Below, piece by piece: positions 1 through 7,355 of a stretch of 39,971 nt of DNA. A program made the translations under genes and the position numbers. Numbering within the stretch: position 1 is the stretch's first letter; each line of letters begins with the position of its first letter. A model generated the notes under the pieces. The model was not told the origin of the DNA. It saw only the letters and a program-made list of their open reading frames with translations, and made no database searches. The stretch comes from CAZGMC01 sp964526565 (GTDB lineage: Bacteria > Pseudomonadota > Alphaproteobacteria > DSM-16000 > Inquilinaceae), in NCBI GenBank assembly GCA_964526565.1, contig CAZGMC010000029.1, positions 1 through 39,971 on the forward strand, read 5' to 3'.

Positions 1-25
1 CACGAAATGTCATCCGGTTGTCATT

Positions 26-93
26 GGTCGATGCGCATGCCGCAGTTGCAGCCGCCCGGGGTCGATGCTCATGCCGCCGTTCCAGCCGCCCGG
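26..93. repeat. Imperfect 34-bp direct repeat at the 3' end of the esterase gene
   Basis: Two adjacent 34-base copies (26-59 and 60-93) begin with GGTCGATG and end with CAGCCGCCCG, differing at only a few positions. The second copy overlaps the last codons and stop of the minus-strand esterase, and the first lies just past the stop. It looks like a local duplication of the gene's 3' end. Confidence 0.7.
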
Positions 94-749
94 GCAAACT
101 GCTCGGCCAGGAACCGGCCGCCGAGCATGAGTCCTTCCGGGTCGATGCCGTGACCCAGACGGGGGCGGCGGTGCGCCTCGACCGGCAGCCCGGCCGCCTT
201 CAGCCCTTCCGCCGCCGCCGGCAGCATCTGGACCGGCACCACCTCGTCGGCGTCGCCGTGGACCAGCAGCACCGGCGGCCGCGACACCACCTGGCGGGCC
301 AGCAGATCCGGACCGACCAGGGCACCCGAATAGCCGACCACCGCGGCCAGCGGCTGGGCGCGGCGCGGCGCCACGTACAGCGCCATCATGGTGCCCTGGC
401 TGAAGCCGACCAGGGCGACGCTCTCCGGCCCCAGGCCGCGGCTCAGCATCGCCTCGCTGACGAACGCGTCGACCGACGGCGCCGTCGCGCGTACACCGTC
501 GAGGATCGCCTGCGGCGCGCGGTTGCTGAGGCTGAACCACTGGTAGCCGAACGGCGCCATGTCGCAGGGGAACGGCGCGTCCGGGGAGACGAACTCGGCA
601 TCCGGCAGCATGCGGCCCCAGTGCGGGGCCAGCCCGATCAGGTCGTTGCCGTCGGCGCCGACGCCGTGCAGCAGGATGACGAGCTGCTTCGGCGCCGCCC
701 CGGAGGCAGGCGGGCAGCACGGACCGGAGAGGGGATGGATCGATGTCAT
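69..749 (-). CDS. Alpha/beta-hydrolase, phospholipase/carboxylesterase family
   Basis: A cytoplasmic serine hydrolase of the carboxylesterase type 2 (YpfH/acyl-protein thioesterase-like) family, expected to cleave short-chain carboxyl esters or thioesters. Visible features in order are an oxyanion-loop motif LLHGVGADG near the N-terminus, the nucleophile elbow GFSQG in the middle, an Asp in HGDADEVVP and the catalytic His in LGHGID near the C-terminus. The length of 226 residues is usual for the family. I chose the ATG giving MTSIHPLSG; an upstream in-frame ATG at 812 would add 21 residues unlike the family. It diverges from gluQRS across about 95 bases. The substrate is unknown. Confidence 0.88.
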   Translation of the reverse strand: MTSIHPLSGPCCPPASGAAPKQLVILLHGVGADGNDLIGLAPHWGRMLPDAEFVSPDAPFPCDMAPFGYQWFSLSNRAPQAILDGVRATAPSVDAFVSEAMLSRGLGPESVALVGFSQGTMMALYVAPRRAQPLAAVVGYSGALVGPDLLARQVVSRPPVLLVHGDADEVVPVQMLPAAAEGLKAAGLPVEAHRRPRLGHGIDPEGLMLGGRFLAEQFARAAGTAA

Positions 750-844
750 GGCGCCAGTTGGACGGCTGAGGGCGCGGTTGTCAATGGCCGGCGAGGCCGC
801 GACAACGGCCACCGGGCGGCGGGTGCGGGCAGGAGTCCAAAGGC

Positions 845-1726
845 ATGGGTGGATCAGAAGGTGTCGTCACGCGCTTCGCGCCGAGCCCGACCGGCTGGCT
901 GCACCTGGGCCACGCCTATTCCGCCCTGGTCGGCTGGCGGGCTGCGCTGGCCGGCGGCGGCCGCTTCCTGCTGCGCATCGAGGACATCGACACCGGCCGC
1001 TGCCGTCCCGAGTACGAGGCGGCCATTGTCGAGGACCTTGCCTGGCTCGGCCTCGACTGGGCGCAGCCGGTGGTCCGCCAGTCGGAGCGCATGGACCTGT
1101 ACCGGGCGGCGCTCGCCCGGCTGGACGGGCTTGGTGTGCTCTACCCGTGCTTCTGTACGCGCAGGGAGATCCGCGCCGAGATCGAACGCATGCCGCGGGC
1201 GCCGCACGGGCCGGACGGACCGCTCTATCCCGGTACCTGCCGCCGGCTCAAGTCCGACGAGCGCGCCGCGCGGCTGGCCGACGGCCGCACCTATGCCTTG
1301 CGCCTGGATGTCGCCACCGCCGCGGCGCTGACCGGACCGCTCGCCTGGCACGACCGCCTCGCCGGGGCGCAGCCGGCCCTTGCCGGGACACTGGGCGATG
1401 TCGTGCTGGCGCGCAAGGACACGCCGGCCAGCTATCACCTGTGCGTGGTCGTCGACGATGCGGCACAGGACGTGTCGCTGGTCACCCGCGGCCAGGACCT
1501 GTTCCACGCCACCCATGTGCACAGGCTGCTGCAGGCGCTGCTGGGCCTGCCCGAGCCGGACTACGCGCACCACGCCCTGCTGACCGACGCCGCCGGCAAC
1601 CGGCTGGCCAAGCGCAGCGACGCTGTCGCCATCCGCACCCTGCGCGCTGCCGGCCACGACCCTGCGGCGGTGTGGGCACTGGCCGGCGTTACCGAACCGT
1701 GCAGCGATGCGGATCCTCAATGTTAG
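845..1726 (+). CDS. gluQ: Glutamyl-Q tRNA(Asp) synthetase
   Basis: A truncated glutamyl-tRNA synthetase paralogue (YadB/GluQRS) that activates glutamate and attaches it to queuosine at position 34 of tRNA(Asp) rather than to a tRNA 3' end. The sequence has the class I signature FAPSPTG followed by HLGHA (residues 20-24), RIEDID, a zinc-type site with C102, C104 and C132 (PCFCTRREI then YPGTC), and a KMSKS-like NRLAKRS around residue 252. It has 293 residues and lacks the C-terminal anticodon-binding domain, as expected. In many proteobacteria it sits beside dksA, but not here. The ATG at 845 is the first in frame. Confidence 0.93.
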   Translation: MGGSEGVVTRFAPSPTGWLHLGHAYSALVGWRAALAGGGRFLLRIEDIDTGRCRPEYEAAIVEDLAWLGLDWAQPVVRQSERMDLYRAALARLDGLGVLYPCFCTRREIRAEIERMPRAPHGPDGPLYPGTCRRLKSDERAARLADGRTYALRLDVATAAALTGPLAWHDRLAGAQPALAGTLGDVVLARKDTPASYHLCVVVDDAAQDVSLVTRGQDLFHATHVHRLLQALLGLPEPDYAHHALLTDAAGNRLAKRSDAVAIRTLRAAGHDPAAVWALAGVTEPCSDADPQC

Positions 1727-2215
1727 CGACATCCGGCACGAACGGCCGCGGCAAGCAGCCGCATGGCCGGACGCTCCAGACATGACTGTAAAACATACCA
1801 AACACGCCGCAGCGTCGTTACACTGATGAAGGTCTTTGCTGCGGTGCCGCATCGGCACGCCCTCCCGGGTCTCTCCATAACATGTCCGCCCTCTCCTCTC
1901 CCCCGCGTCGCGCCGCCCCGTTCGGTGCCGCGGGCGTTCGCGGTCGAGCGGCGCATGACCGGGGACGACAATGCCGGCGCGCCCGGCGACCCGAAGCAGA
2001 CGGCGTGACCGAAAGCTTGACGCTGCGGGACGATCCTGCAGTGCAGATTCGGCGCCGAGGACACGAGCGGACAGGCGCAGCCTATTGACAGGCGCCTCGG
2101 TCAAAGTCGTGCGCAAAGCCCTGATCGAGGGCCGGAAACGGAGGTACCATGCACCCCTTACGCAAGGACGACCGGCAGCCCGAACCGGAAGCCGTTGATG
2201 CGCAAGCGCAAAAAG

Positions 2216-2246
2216 TTGACAAGGTACGGCCCCTTCCGGATATGCT
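2216..2246 (+). promoter_or_regulatory. Candidate promoter for pccBA
   Basis: A perfect -35 hexamer TTGACA (2216-2221) is followed 19 bases later by TATGCT (2241-2246), a 4/6 match to the -10 box; GATATG at 2239 would give a 17-base spacer. It lies about 26 bases upstream of the chosen pccB start. The spacing is not ideal, so this is only a candidate. Confidence 0.3.
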
Positions 2247-2260
2247 GCACCAGCGAAATA

Positions 2261-2268
2261 AGGAGGGG
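2261..2268 (+). promoter_or_regulatory. Ribosome binding site fixing the pccB start
   Basis: AGGAGGGG lies 3-10 bases before the ATG at 2272, whereas no comparable site precedes the in-frame ATG at 2149. This decides the start of PccB. Confidence 0.75.
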
Positions 2269-2271
2269 CCG

Positions 2272-3804
2272 ATGCGTGATATCGTTCAGGAATTGGATCT
2301 GAAGCGTGCCCAGGCAAGGGCCGGGGGCGGCGAACGGCGCATTCAGGCGCAGCACAAGCGCGGCAAGCTGACCGCACGGGAACGCATCCAGGTCCTGTTC
2401 GACCCCGACTCTTTCGAAGAATGGGACATGTTCGTCGAGCACCGCTGCACCGACTTCGGGCTCGACAAGACGCGCGTGCCGGGCGACGGCGTCGTCACCG
2501 GCTACGGCACTGTCAACGGCCGGCTGGTGTTCGTGTTCAGCCAGGACTTCACCGTGTTCGGCGGCAGCCTGTCGGAGACGCACGCCGAGAAGATCTGCAA
2601 GGTCATGGACGCGGCGATGCGCAATGGCGCGCCGGTGGTCGGGCTCAACGATTCCGGCGGCGCCCGCATCCAGGAGGGCGTCGGCTCGCTGGGCGGCTAT
2701 GCCGAGGTGTTCCAGCGCAATGTCGATGCCTCCGGCGTCGTGCCGCAGATCTCGGTGATCATGGGGCCGTGCGCCGGCGGCGCGGTGTACTCCCCGGCGC
2801 TGACCGACTTCATCTTCATGGTCCGCGAGCGGTCGCACATGTACCTGACCGGCCCGGACGTGGTGAAGCAGACCACGCACGAGGAGGTCGACCACGAATC
2901 GCTCGGCGGCGCCGACGTGCACACCAAGAAGTCCGGCGTGGCCGACCTGGCCTTCGACAACGACGTCGAGGCGCTGATGTACGTCCGCCACCTGATCAAC
3001 TTCCTGCCGGCATCGAACCGGGCCCTGCCACCGCGCCGGCCCACCTATGACGACAAGAACCGGATCGAGCCGTCGCTGGACACGCTGGTGCCGGACAATC
3101 CGAACCTGCCCTACGACATCTCCGAACTGATCATGAAGGTCGTGGATGAGGGGCACTTCTTCGAGATCAAGCCCGACTACGCGCCGAACATCATCGTCGG
3201 CTTCGGCCGGCTCAACGGCACCACCGTCGGCATCGTCGCCAACCAGCCGATGGTGCTGGCCGGCTGCCTGGACATCGACGCGTCGGTCAAGGGCGCCCGC
3301 TTCGTGCGCTTCTGCGACGCCTTCAACATCCCGATCGTCACCTTTGTCGACGTGCCGGGCTTCCTGCCGGGTACCGCGCAGGAATACAACGGCATCATCC
3401 GCCACGGCGCCAAGCTGCTGTACGCCTATGCCGAGGCGTCGGTGCCGAAGGTCACCGTGATCACCCGCAAGGCCTATGGCGGCGCCTACACCGTGATGGG
3501 CTCGAAGCACCTGCGCGGCGACGTCAACCTGGCGTGGCCGACCGCCGAGGTCGCGGTGATGGGGCCGAAGGGCGCGGTCGAGATCATCTTCCGCGACGAG
3601 GCCGACGATCCGGAGCGGCTGGCCGCCCGCACCGAGGAGTACCGCAAGACGTTCACCAATCCGTTCGCCGCCGGCCGGCGCGGCTTCGTCGACGACGTCA
3701 TCATGCCGCGCAACACGCGGCGCCGGGTGTGCAAGGCCCTGGCCATGCTCGCCGGCAAGAAGGGCGAGACGCCGTGGAAGAAGCACTCGAACCTGCCCCT
3801 TTAA
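2272..3804 (+). CDS. pccB: Propionyl-CoA carboxylase beta subunit (carboxyltransferase)
   Basis: The carboxyltransferase half of propionyl-CoA carboxylase, moving the carboxyl group from biotin to propionyl-CoA to give (S)-methylmalonyl-CoA. The 510-residue protein begins MRDIVQELD followed by a GGGERRIQAQH segment typical of the family. It has the crotonase-like carboxyltransferase fold with GGARIQEGV and GPCAGGAVYSPA in the N-domain, and VDVPGFLPGT and RKAYGGAYTVMG in the C-domain, the glycine pairs that form the oxyanion holes. pccA follows after 25 bases on the same strand, so the two subunits are almost certainly co-expressed. Together they serve catabolism of propionate, odd-chain fatty acids and branched amino acids. 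Confidence 0.96.
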   Translation: MRDIVQELDLKRAQARAGGGERRIQAQHKRGKLTARERIQVLFDPDSFEEWDMFVEHRCTDFGLDKTRVPGDGVVTGYGTVNGRLVFVFSQDFTVFGGSLSETHAEKICKVMDAAMRNGAPVVGLNDSGGARIQEGVGSLGGYAEVFQRNVDASGVVPQISVIMGPCAGGAVYSPALTDFIFMVRERSHMYLTGPDVVKQTTHEEVDHESLGGADVHTKKSGVADLAFDNDVEALMYVRHLINFLPASNRALPPRRPTYDDKNRIEPSLDTLVPDNPNLPYDISELIMKVVDEGHFFEIKPDYAPNIIVGFGRLNGTTVGIVANQPMVLAGCLDIDASVKGARFVRFCDAFNIPIVTFVDVPGFLPGTAQEYNGIIRHGAKLLYAYAEASVPKVTVITRKAYGGAYTVMGSKHLRGDVNLAWPTAEVAVMGPKGAVEIIFRDEADDPERLAARTEEYRKTFTNPFAAGRRGFVDDVIMPRNTRRRVCKALAMLAGKKGETPWKKHSNLPL

Positions 3805-3829
3805 CCCGAACGAAGCGGACGCTCCCGGC

Positions 3830-5878
3830 ATGTTCAAAAAGATTCTGATTGCCAATCGCGGCGAAATCGCTCTGCGCATCGCCAAGACGGCACACAAGAT
3901 GGGCATCCGCACCGTTGCGGTGTATTCGGATGCCGACAAGTACGGCCTGCACGTCACCGGCTGCGACGAGGCGGTCCATATCGGCCCGCCGCCGGCCAGC
4001 CAGAGCTATCTGGTGATGGACCGGATCATCGAGGCCTGCAGGCAGACCGGCGCCGATGCCGTCCATCCCGGCTACGGCTTCCTGTCCGAGAACTCGAAGT
4101 TCGCCAAGGCGGTCGCCCAGGCCGGCGTCACCTTCATCGGCCCGCGGCCCGACGTGATCGAGCTGATGGGCGACAAGATGGCCGCCATCGGTGCGGCGCG
4201 GAAGGCCGGCACGCCCACCGTCCCCGGCCTGTGGGAGGCGATCGCGGATGCCGACCGGGCGGTCGCGGCGGCGCCCGAGATCGGCTACCCGATCATGCTC
4301 AAGGCAGCGGCCGGCGGCGGCGGCAAGGGCATGCGCGTCGCCCGCAACGACGCCGAATTGCGCGACGCCTATCGCCTGGCGACCAGCGAGGCGCGCGGCG
4401 CCTTCGGTGACGACCGCGTGTTCATGGAGAAGTTCATCGAGCAGCCGCGCCACATCGAGATCCAGGTCCTGGGCGACACCTACGGCAACGTCATCCACCT
4501 GGGCGAGCGCGAGTGCTCGATCCAGCGGCGCCACCAGAAGGTCATCGAGGAGGCGCCCTCGCCGTTCGTCGACGAGGAGATGCGCGCGGCGATGGGCGGT
4601 GCGGCGGTGGCGCTGGCCAAGACGGTCGGCTACAGCTCGGCGGGCACCGTCGAGTTCATCGTCGACCAGCAGGGCAGCTTCTACTTCCTGGAGATGAACA
4701 CCCGCCTGCAGGTCGAGCACTCGGTGACCGAGTTCGTCCATGGCATCGACCTGGTCGAGTGGATGATTCGCATCGCCGCCGGCGACATCCTGACCATCCG
4801 CCAGGAGGACGTGAAGCCGCGCGGCTGGTCCATCGAATCGCGCGTCTATGCGGAGGATCCGGACAAGGGCTTCCTGCCGTCGACCGGCCGGCTGATCCGC
4901 TACCGCACGCCGGACGAGACGCCCAATGTGCGCGTCGACAACGGCGTGCAGGAGGGCGGCGAGATCAGCATGTTCTACGACCCCATGATCGCCAAGGTGA
5001 CGGTCTGGGAGCGTGACCGCGACAAGGCCGTGGCGCTGATGCGCCGCGCGCTGGACGAGGTCTACATCACCGGCGTGCGCCACAACATCGCCTTCCTGAC
5101 CGCGCTGATGGCCAACAAGCGGTTCCTGACCGGCGACATCAGCACCAACTTCATCGCCGAGGAGTATCCGGAAGGCTTCTCGCCGGCGCCGCTGCAGCAG
5201 GAGGACGTGCGCGACATCGTCGCCGTCAGCGTGCTGATGCATCTGCGCTATCTGCACCGGGCGTCGCTGATCTCCGACCAGATGGACGGCTACGGCCGGC
5301 ACATCCCGTCCGGCTACATGGTCGTCGTCAACGGCGCGTATCACCCGGTCGAGGTCATTCCGGTGGGCGAGCTGGGCGCCGAGGAAGGCTTCGACATCAA
5401 CCTGAACGGCGACATCCTGGCGATCCGCAGCACGTGGCAGATCGGCGAGCCGGTGCTGCGCTGCAGCATCAACGCCTACCCGCGGCGCTTCAAGGTCGAG
5501 CGCAACCGCCTCGGCTACAAGATCTACCACCTGGGCGCCGAGGTGGACGTCGACGTCTACCGCACCGACGTGGCCGAGATGGCCAGGCGCATGCCCAAGC
5601 GCAAGGCACTGGACCTGTCGCAGTACCTGGTGTCGCCGATGCCGGGGCTGCTGCGTTCGGTGGCCGTTGAGGTCGGGGAGAAGGTCAGCCCCGGCGACGA
5701 GCTGGCGGTCGTCGAGGCCATGAAGATGGAGAACCTGCTCAAGTCGACCCGCCCCGGCCGGATCGCCAAGATCCTCGCCGAGCCGGGCACGTCGCTCAAG
5801 GTCGGGCAGATCATCCTGGAGTTCGAGGCCGAACCCAAGGCCGACGCCGAGGCCGAGACGGCGGCCGCAGCCTCATAG
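3830..5878 (+). CDS. pccA: Propionyl-CoA carboxylase alpha subunit (biotin carboxylase + BCCP)
   Basis: The biotin-carrying subunit, which carboxylates biotin with ATP and bicarbonate. The N-terminus MFKKILIANRGEIALRI is classic for biotin carboxylase. The ATP-grasp region shows the glycine-rich AAAGGGGKGMR, followed by EKFIEQPRHIEIQVLGD and EMNTRLQVEH. A linker (BT) domain precedes the C-terminal biotinyl domain, where EAMKMEN places the biotinylated lysine at about residue 632 of 682. The last 15 residues are an Ala/Glu-rich tail. This architecture separates it from acetyl-CoA carboxylase AccC, which lacks the biotinyl domain, and the adjacent pccB supports propionyl-CoA as substrate. A 14-bp tandem repeat starts about 30 bases after the stop. 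Confidence 0.96.
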   Translation: MFKKILIANRGEIALRIAKTAHKMGIRTVAVYSDADKYGLHVTGCDEAVHIGPPPASQSYLVMDRIIEACRQTGADAVHPGYGFLSENSKFAKAVAQAGVTFIGPRPDVIELMGDKMAAIGAARKAGTPTVPGLWEAIADADRAVAAAPEIGYPIMLKAAAGGGGKGMRVARNDAELRDAYRLATSEARGAFGDDRVFMEKFIEQPRHIEIQVLGDTYGNVIHLGERECSIQRRHQKVIEEAPSPFVDEEMRAAMGGAAVALAKTVGYSSAGTVEFIVDQQGSFYFLEMNTRLQVEHSVTEFVHGIDLVEWMIRIAAGDILTIRQEDVKPRGWSIESRVYAEDPDKGFLPSTGRLIRYRTPDETPNVRVDNGVQEGGEISMFYDPMIAKVTVWERDRDKAVALMRRALDEVYITGVRHNIAFLTALMANKRFLTGDISTNFIAEEYPEGFSPAPLQQEDVRDIVAVSVLMHLRYLHRASLISDQMDGYGRHIPSGYMVVVNGAYHPVEVIPVGELGAEEGFDINLNGDILAIRSTWQIGEPVLRCSINAYPRRFKVERNRLGYKIYHLGAEVDVDVYRTDVAEMARRMPKRKALDLSQYLVSPMPGLLRSVAVEVGEKVSPGDELAVVEAMKMENLLKSTRPGRIAKILAEPGTSLKVGQIILEFEAEPKADAEAETAAAAS

Positions 5879-5910
5879 CGGCCCTGTAAGACAGGACGAC
5901 AACGGCGGCG

Positions 5911-5988
5911 CGGATCGGGCGGCGCGGATCGGGCGGCGCGGATCGGGCGGCGCGGATCGGGCGGCGCGGATCGGGCGGCGCGGATTGG
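5911..5988. repeat. 14-bp tandem repeat, five perfect copies
   Basis: The unit CGGATCGGGCGGCG is repeated without change at 5911, 5925, 5939, 5953 and 5967, then decays (CGGATTGG). It lies between the convergent pccA and MarC genes, starting about 30 bases past the pccA stop. Identity between copies suggests recent slippage expansion. There are no spacers, so it is not a CRISPR array. Confidence 0.9.
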
Positions 5989-6052
5989 CACCGCGCCGCC
6001 GCCGGCCATCCGCCCCTCCCTGCGGCACCTTCTCCCTGCGGCGTGATCGCGC

Positions 6053-6679
6053 CTATCCGGCGAGGCCACTGTCGGTCAGGCCGTCGAGCACGTACTGGCA
6101 GGCCAGCGCCGCCAGGACGATGCCGAGCACCCGGTTCAGCACGTTGATCCCGGTGACGCCGAACAGGCGCGTCACCTCGACGGCAAACATCAGCGCCACC
6201 AGGGTCAGGCCCAGCACGCCCAGCATCACCGCCAGCACCAGGAGCTGGCCGGGCATCGTGCCGGCCCGGCTCATGAACAGGATCGCCATGGTGATGGCGC
6301 CCGGCCCGGCGATCAGCGGCACCGCCAGCGGGAACACCGAGATGTCGTCGCGCCGCCCGGCCTCCTCGGTCTCCGGCGGGGTCATGGCGCGCATGCCCGA
6401 CGGCCGGGCGAACACCATGTCCACCGCCAGCAGCAGCAGCAGGATGCCGCCGGCGATGCGCAGCGCCGGCAGACCGACACCCAGCGCCGCCATCACCGCC
6501 TCGCCGGCGACAGCGAACATGACCAGCACGGAGGCGGCGATCGCCGTGCCCCGCGCCGCGAGGCGCCGCTTCTGCGGCCGGTCGTGGCCGGCCGTCAGCG
6601 CGGCGAAGATCGCGGCAACGCCGATCGGGTCGATGGTGACGAAGAAGGCGATGGCCGCCGTCAGGACCAGCTCGGTCAT
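6053..6679 (-). CDS. MarC-family integral membrane protein
   Basis: A 208-residue inner-membrane protein of the MarC/UPF0056 family (multiple-antibiotic-resistance locus protein C; function in the cell unproven). The N-terminus reads ELVLTAAIAFFVTIDPIG, with the family's conserved polar-proline segment in the first helix, and VPLIAGPGAITMAILF is the second conserved half. About six hydrophobic helices are visible. It is convergent with pccA and separated from it by a tandem repeat. The ribosome site is weak, but the start is the only sensible ATG. No substrate can be named. Confidence 0.9.
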   Translation of the reverse strand: MTELVLTAAIAFFVTIDPIGVAAIFAALTAGHDRPQKRRLAARGTAIAASVLVMFAVAGEAVMAALGVGLPALRIAGGILLLLLAVDMVFARPSGMRAMTPPETEEAGRRDDISVFPLAVPLIAGPGAITMAILFMSRAGTMPGQLLVLAVMLGVLGLTLVALMFAVEVTRLFGVTGINVLNRVLGIVLAALACQYVLDGLTDSGLAG

Positions 6680-6831
6680 CGCCGCCCGCCACTGCCATCC
6701 TGTGCCGGCAGCCGGGAGTCGTCGCCGTCGAACGCGATGGTCGTGATCATCGTGGCATGCTGCGGGGGCCGGGCCGGGCGGGCGAACCTACGGCTCCTCG
6801 TCCTCCCGATCCTCCGGCGCCTCGACGCCGG

Positions 6832-7107
6832 TCAGGTCGAGCGCCTCGCCAGGCAGGCCGGCGGCCTCGTCCCATGGCTGAACCTCTCCTCGCCCAACGT
6901 CTCGCGCAGGGCCTCAACCAGCGTGTTTCTATCGGCGTTCATGACCAGGTACGCCAGCCGCAGCTGGTCTATCAGGTCCAGCATGATCCTCTTGCGGACC
7001 TTCCAGTTTGCCGCTTCGCCGAGCCGCTCGACACCCATGTCGATCAGTTCGCGGATCGGATCCGGTGCCTCGCTGTACGCCAGGCGCGACGGTTTTGCGA
7101 TCTCCAC
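6832..7107 (-). CDS. Small hypothetical protein, apparent frameshift near its C-terminus
   Basis: I do not recognise this family. The central part (KPSRLAYSEAPDPIRELIDM and NWKVRKRIMLDLIDQLRL) looks like a genuine, predominantly helical cytoplasmic protein. The GTG at 7107 is the best start, with GGAAGGG about 8 bases upstream; the open frame before it overlaps the aacS start and looks non-coding. After ETLGEE the reading frame turns into an Arg/Cys-rich tail ending at 6832. The next frame continues as EVQPWDEAAGLPGEALDLTG and an acidic ending, stopping at 6788, which reads far more like protein. One missing G in a GAG run (about 6882-6890) would explain this. It may be a real mutation, programmed slippage or a sequence error. 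Confidence 0.55.
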   Translation of the reverse strand: MEIAKPSRLAYSEAPDPIRELIDMGVERLGEAANWKVRKRIMLDLIDQLRLAYLVMNADRNTLVEALRETLGEERFSHGTRPPACLARRST

Positions 7108-7355
7108 GGCTCTGCCCTTCCGTTCGGGGCCGCAAACGCCGACAGCGCCGGCCGCCGCGACACGGAACCCATCCTCGAATATAACGACACACGCCGCGCC
7201 GCGAAATGCCCCCGACCGGCCGGTCCGGCCGCCGGCTTGCCTTGGCTGCGCGGGTTCGGCCACTATCCGCGGTGCCCGCACGGCTGGGATCGGCAACAAT
7301 CGCGCCGCCCTGCCTGTTTCGGACCAAGACGAAAGAAACTCAGGGAGAAGCCGCC

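Larger units (their letters stand above)
1727..2271. other. Intergenic region between gluQRS and pccB
   Basis: About 545 bases with no gene I can support. Short open frames on both strands are rich in Arg, Pro and Ala and have no recognisable motif or convincing ribosome site. A weak inverted repeat (1805-1813 with 1838-1846, 24-base loop) is not followed by a T-run. The far end holds a candidate pccB promoter and a strong ribosome site. An in-frame ATG at 2149 would extend PccB by 41 residues, but these do not resemble the family. Confidence 0.6.

Noticed and set aside
1805..1846. Terminator after gluQRS
   Set aside because: The inverted repeat has a 24-base loop, one G-U pair and no T-run.
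1763..2008. An 81-codon plus-strand open frame between gluQRS and pccB
   Set aside because: Pro/Arg-rich with no motif and no convincing ribosome site; a similar-sized frame exists on the other strand.
2149..2271. N-terminal extension of PccB from an earlier ATG
   Set aside because: The 41 residues do not resemble PccB, and the strong AGGAGGGG lies directly before the later ATG.
3701..5530. A 609-codon open frame on the minus strand opposite pccA
   Set aside because: Its composition (His, Val, Asp, Ala, Arg, Gln) is the usual antisense shadow of a high-GC gene and it has no motif, while pccA on the plus strand is certain.
5911..5988. CRISPR array
   Set aside because: The repeats are directly adjacent 14-mers without spacers and no cas genes are present.
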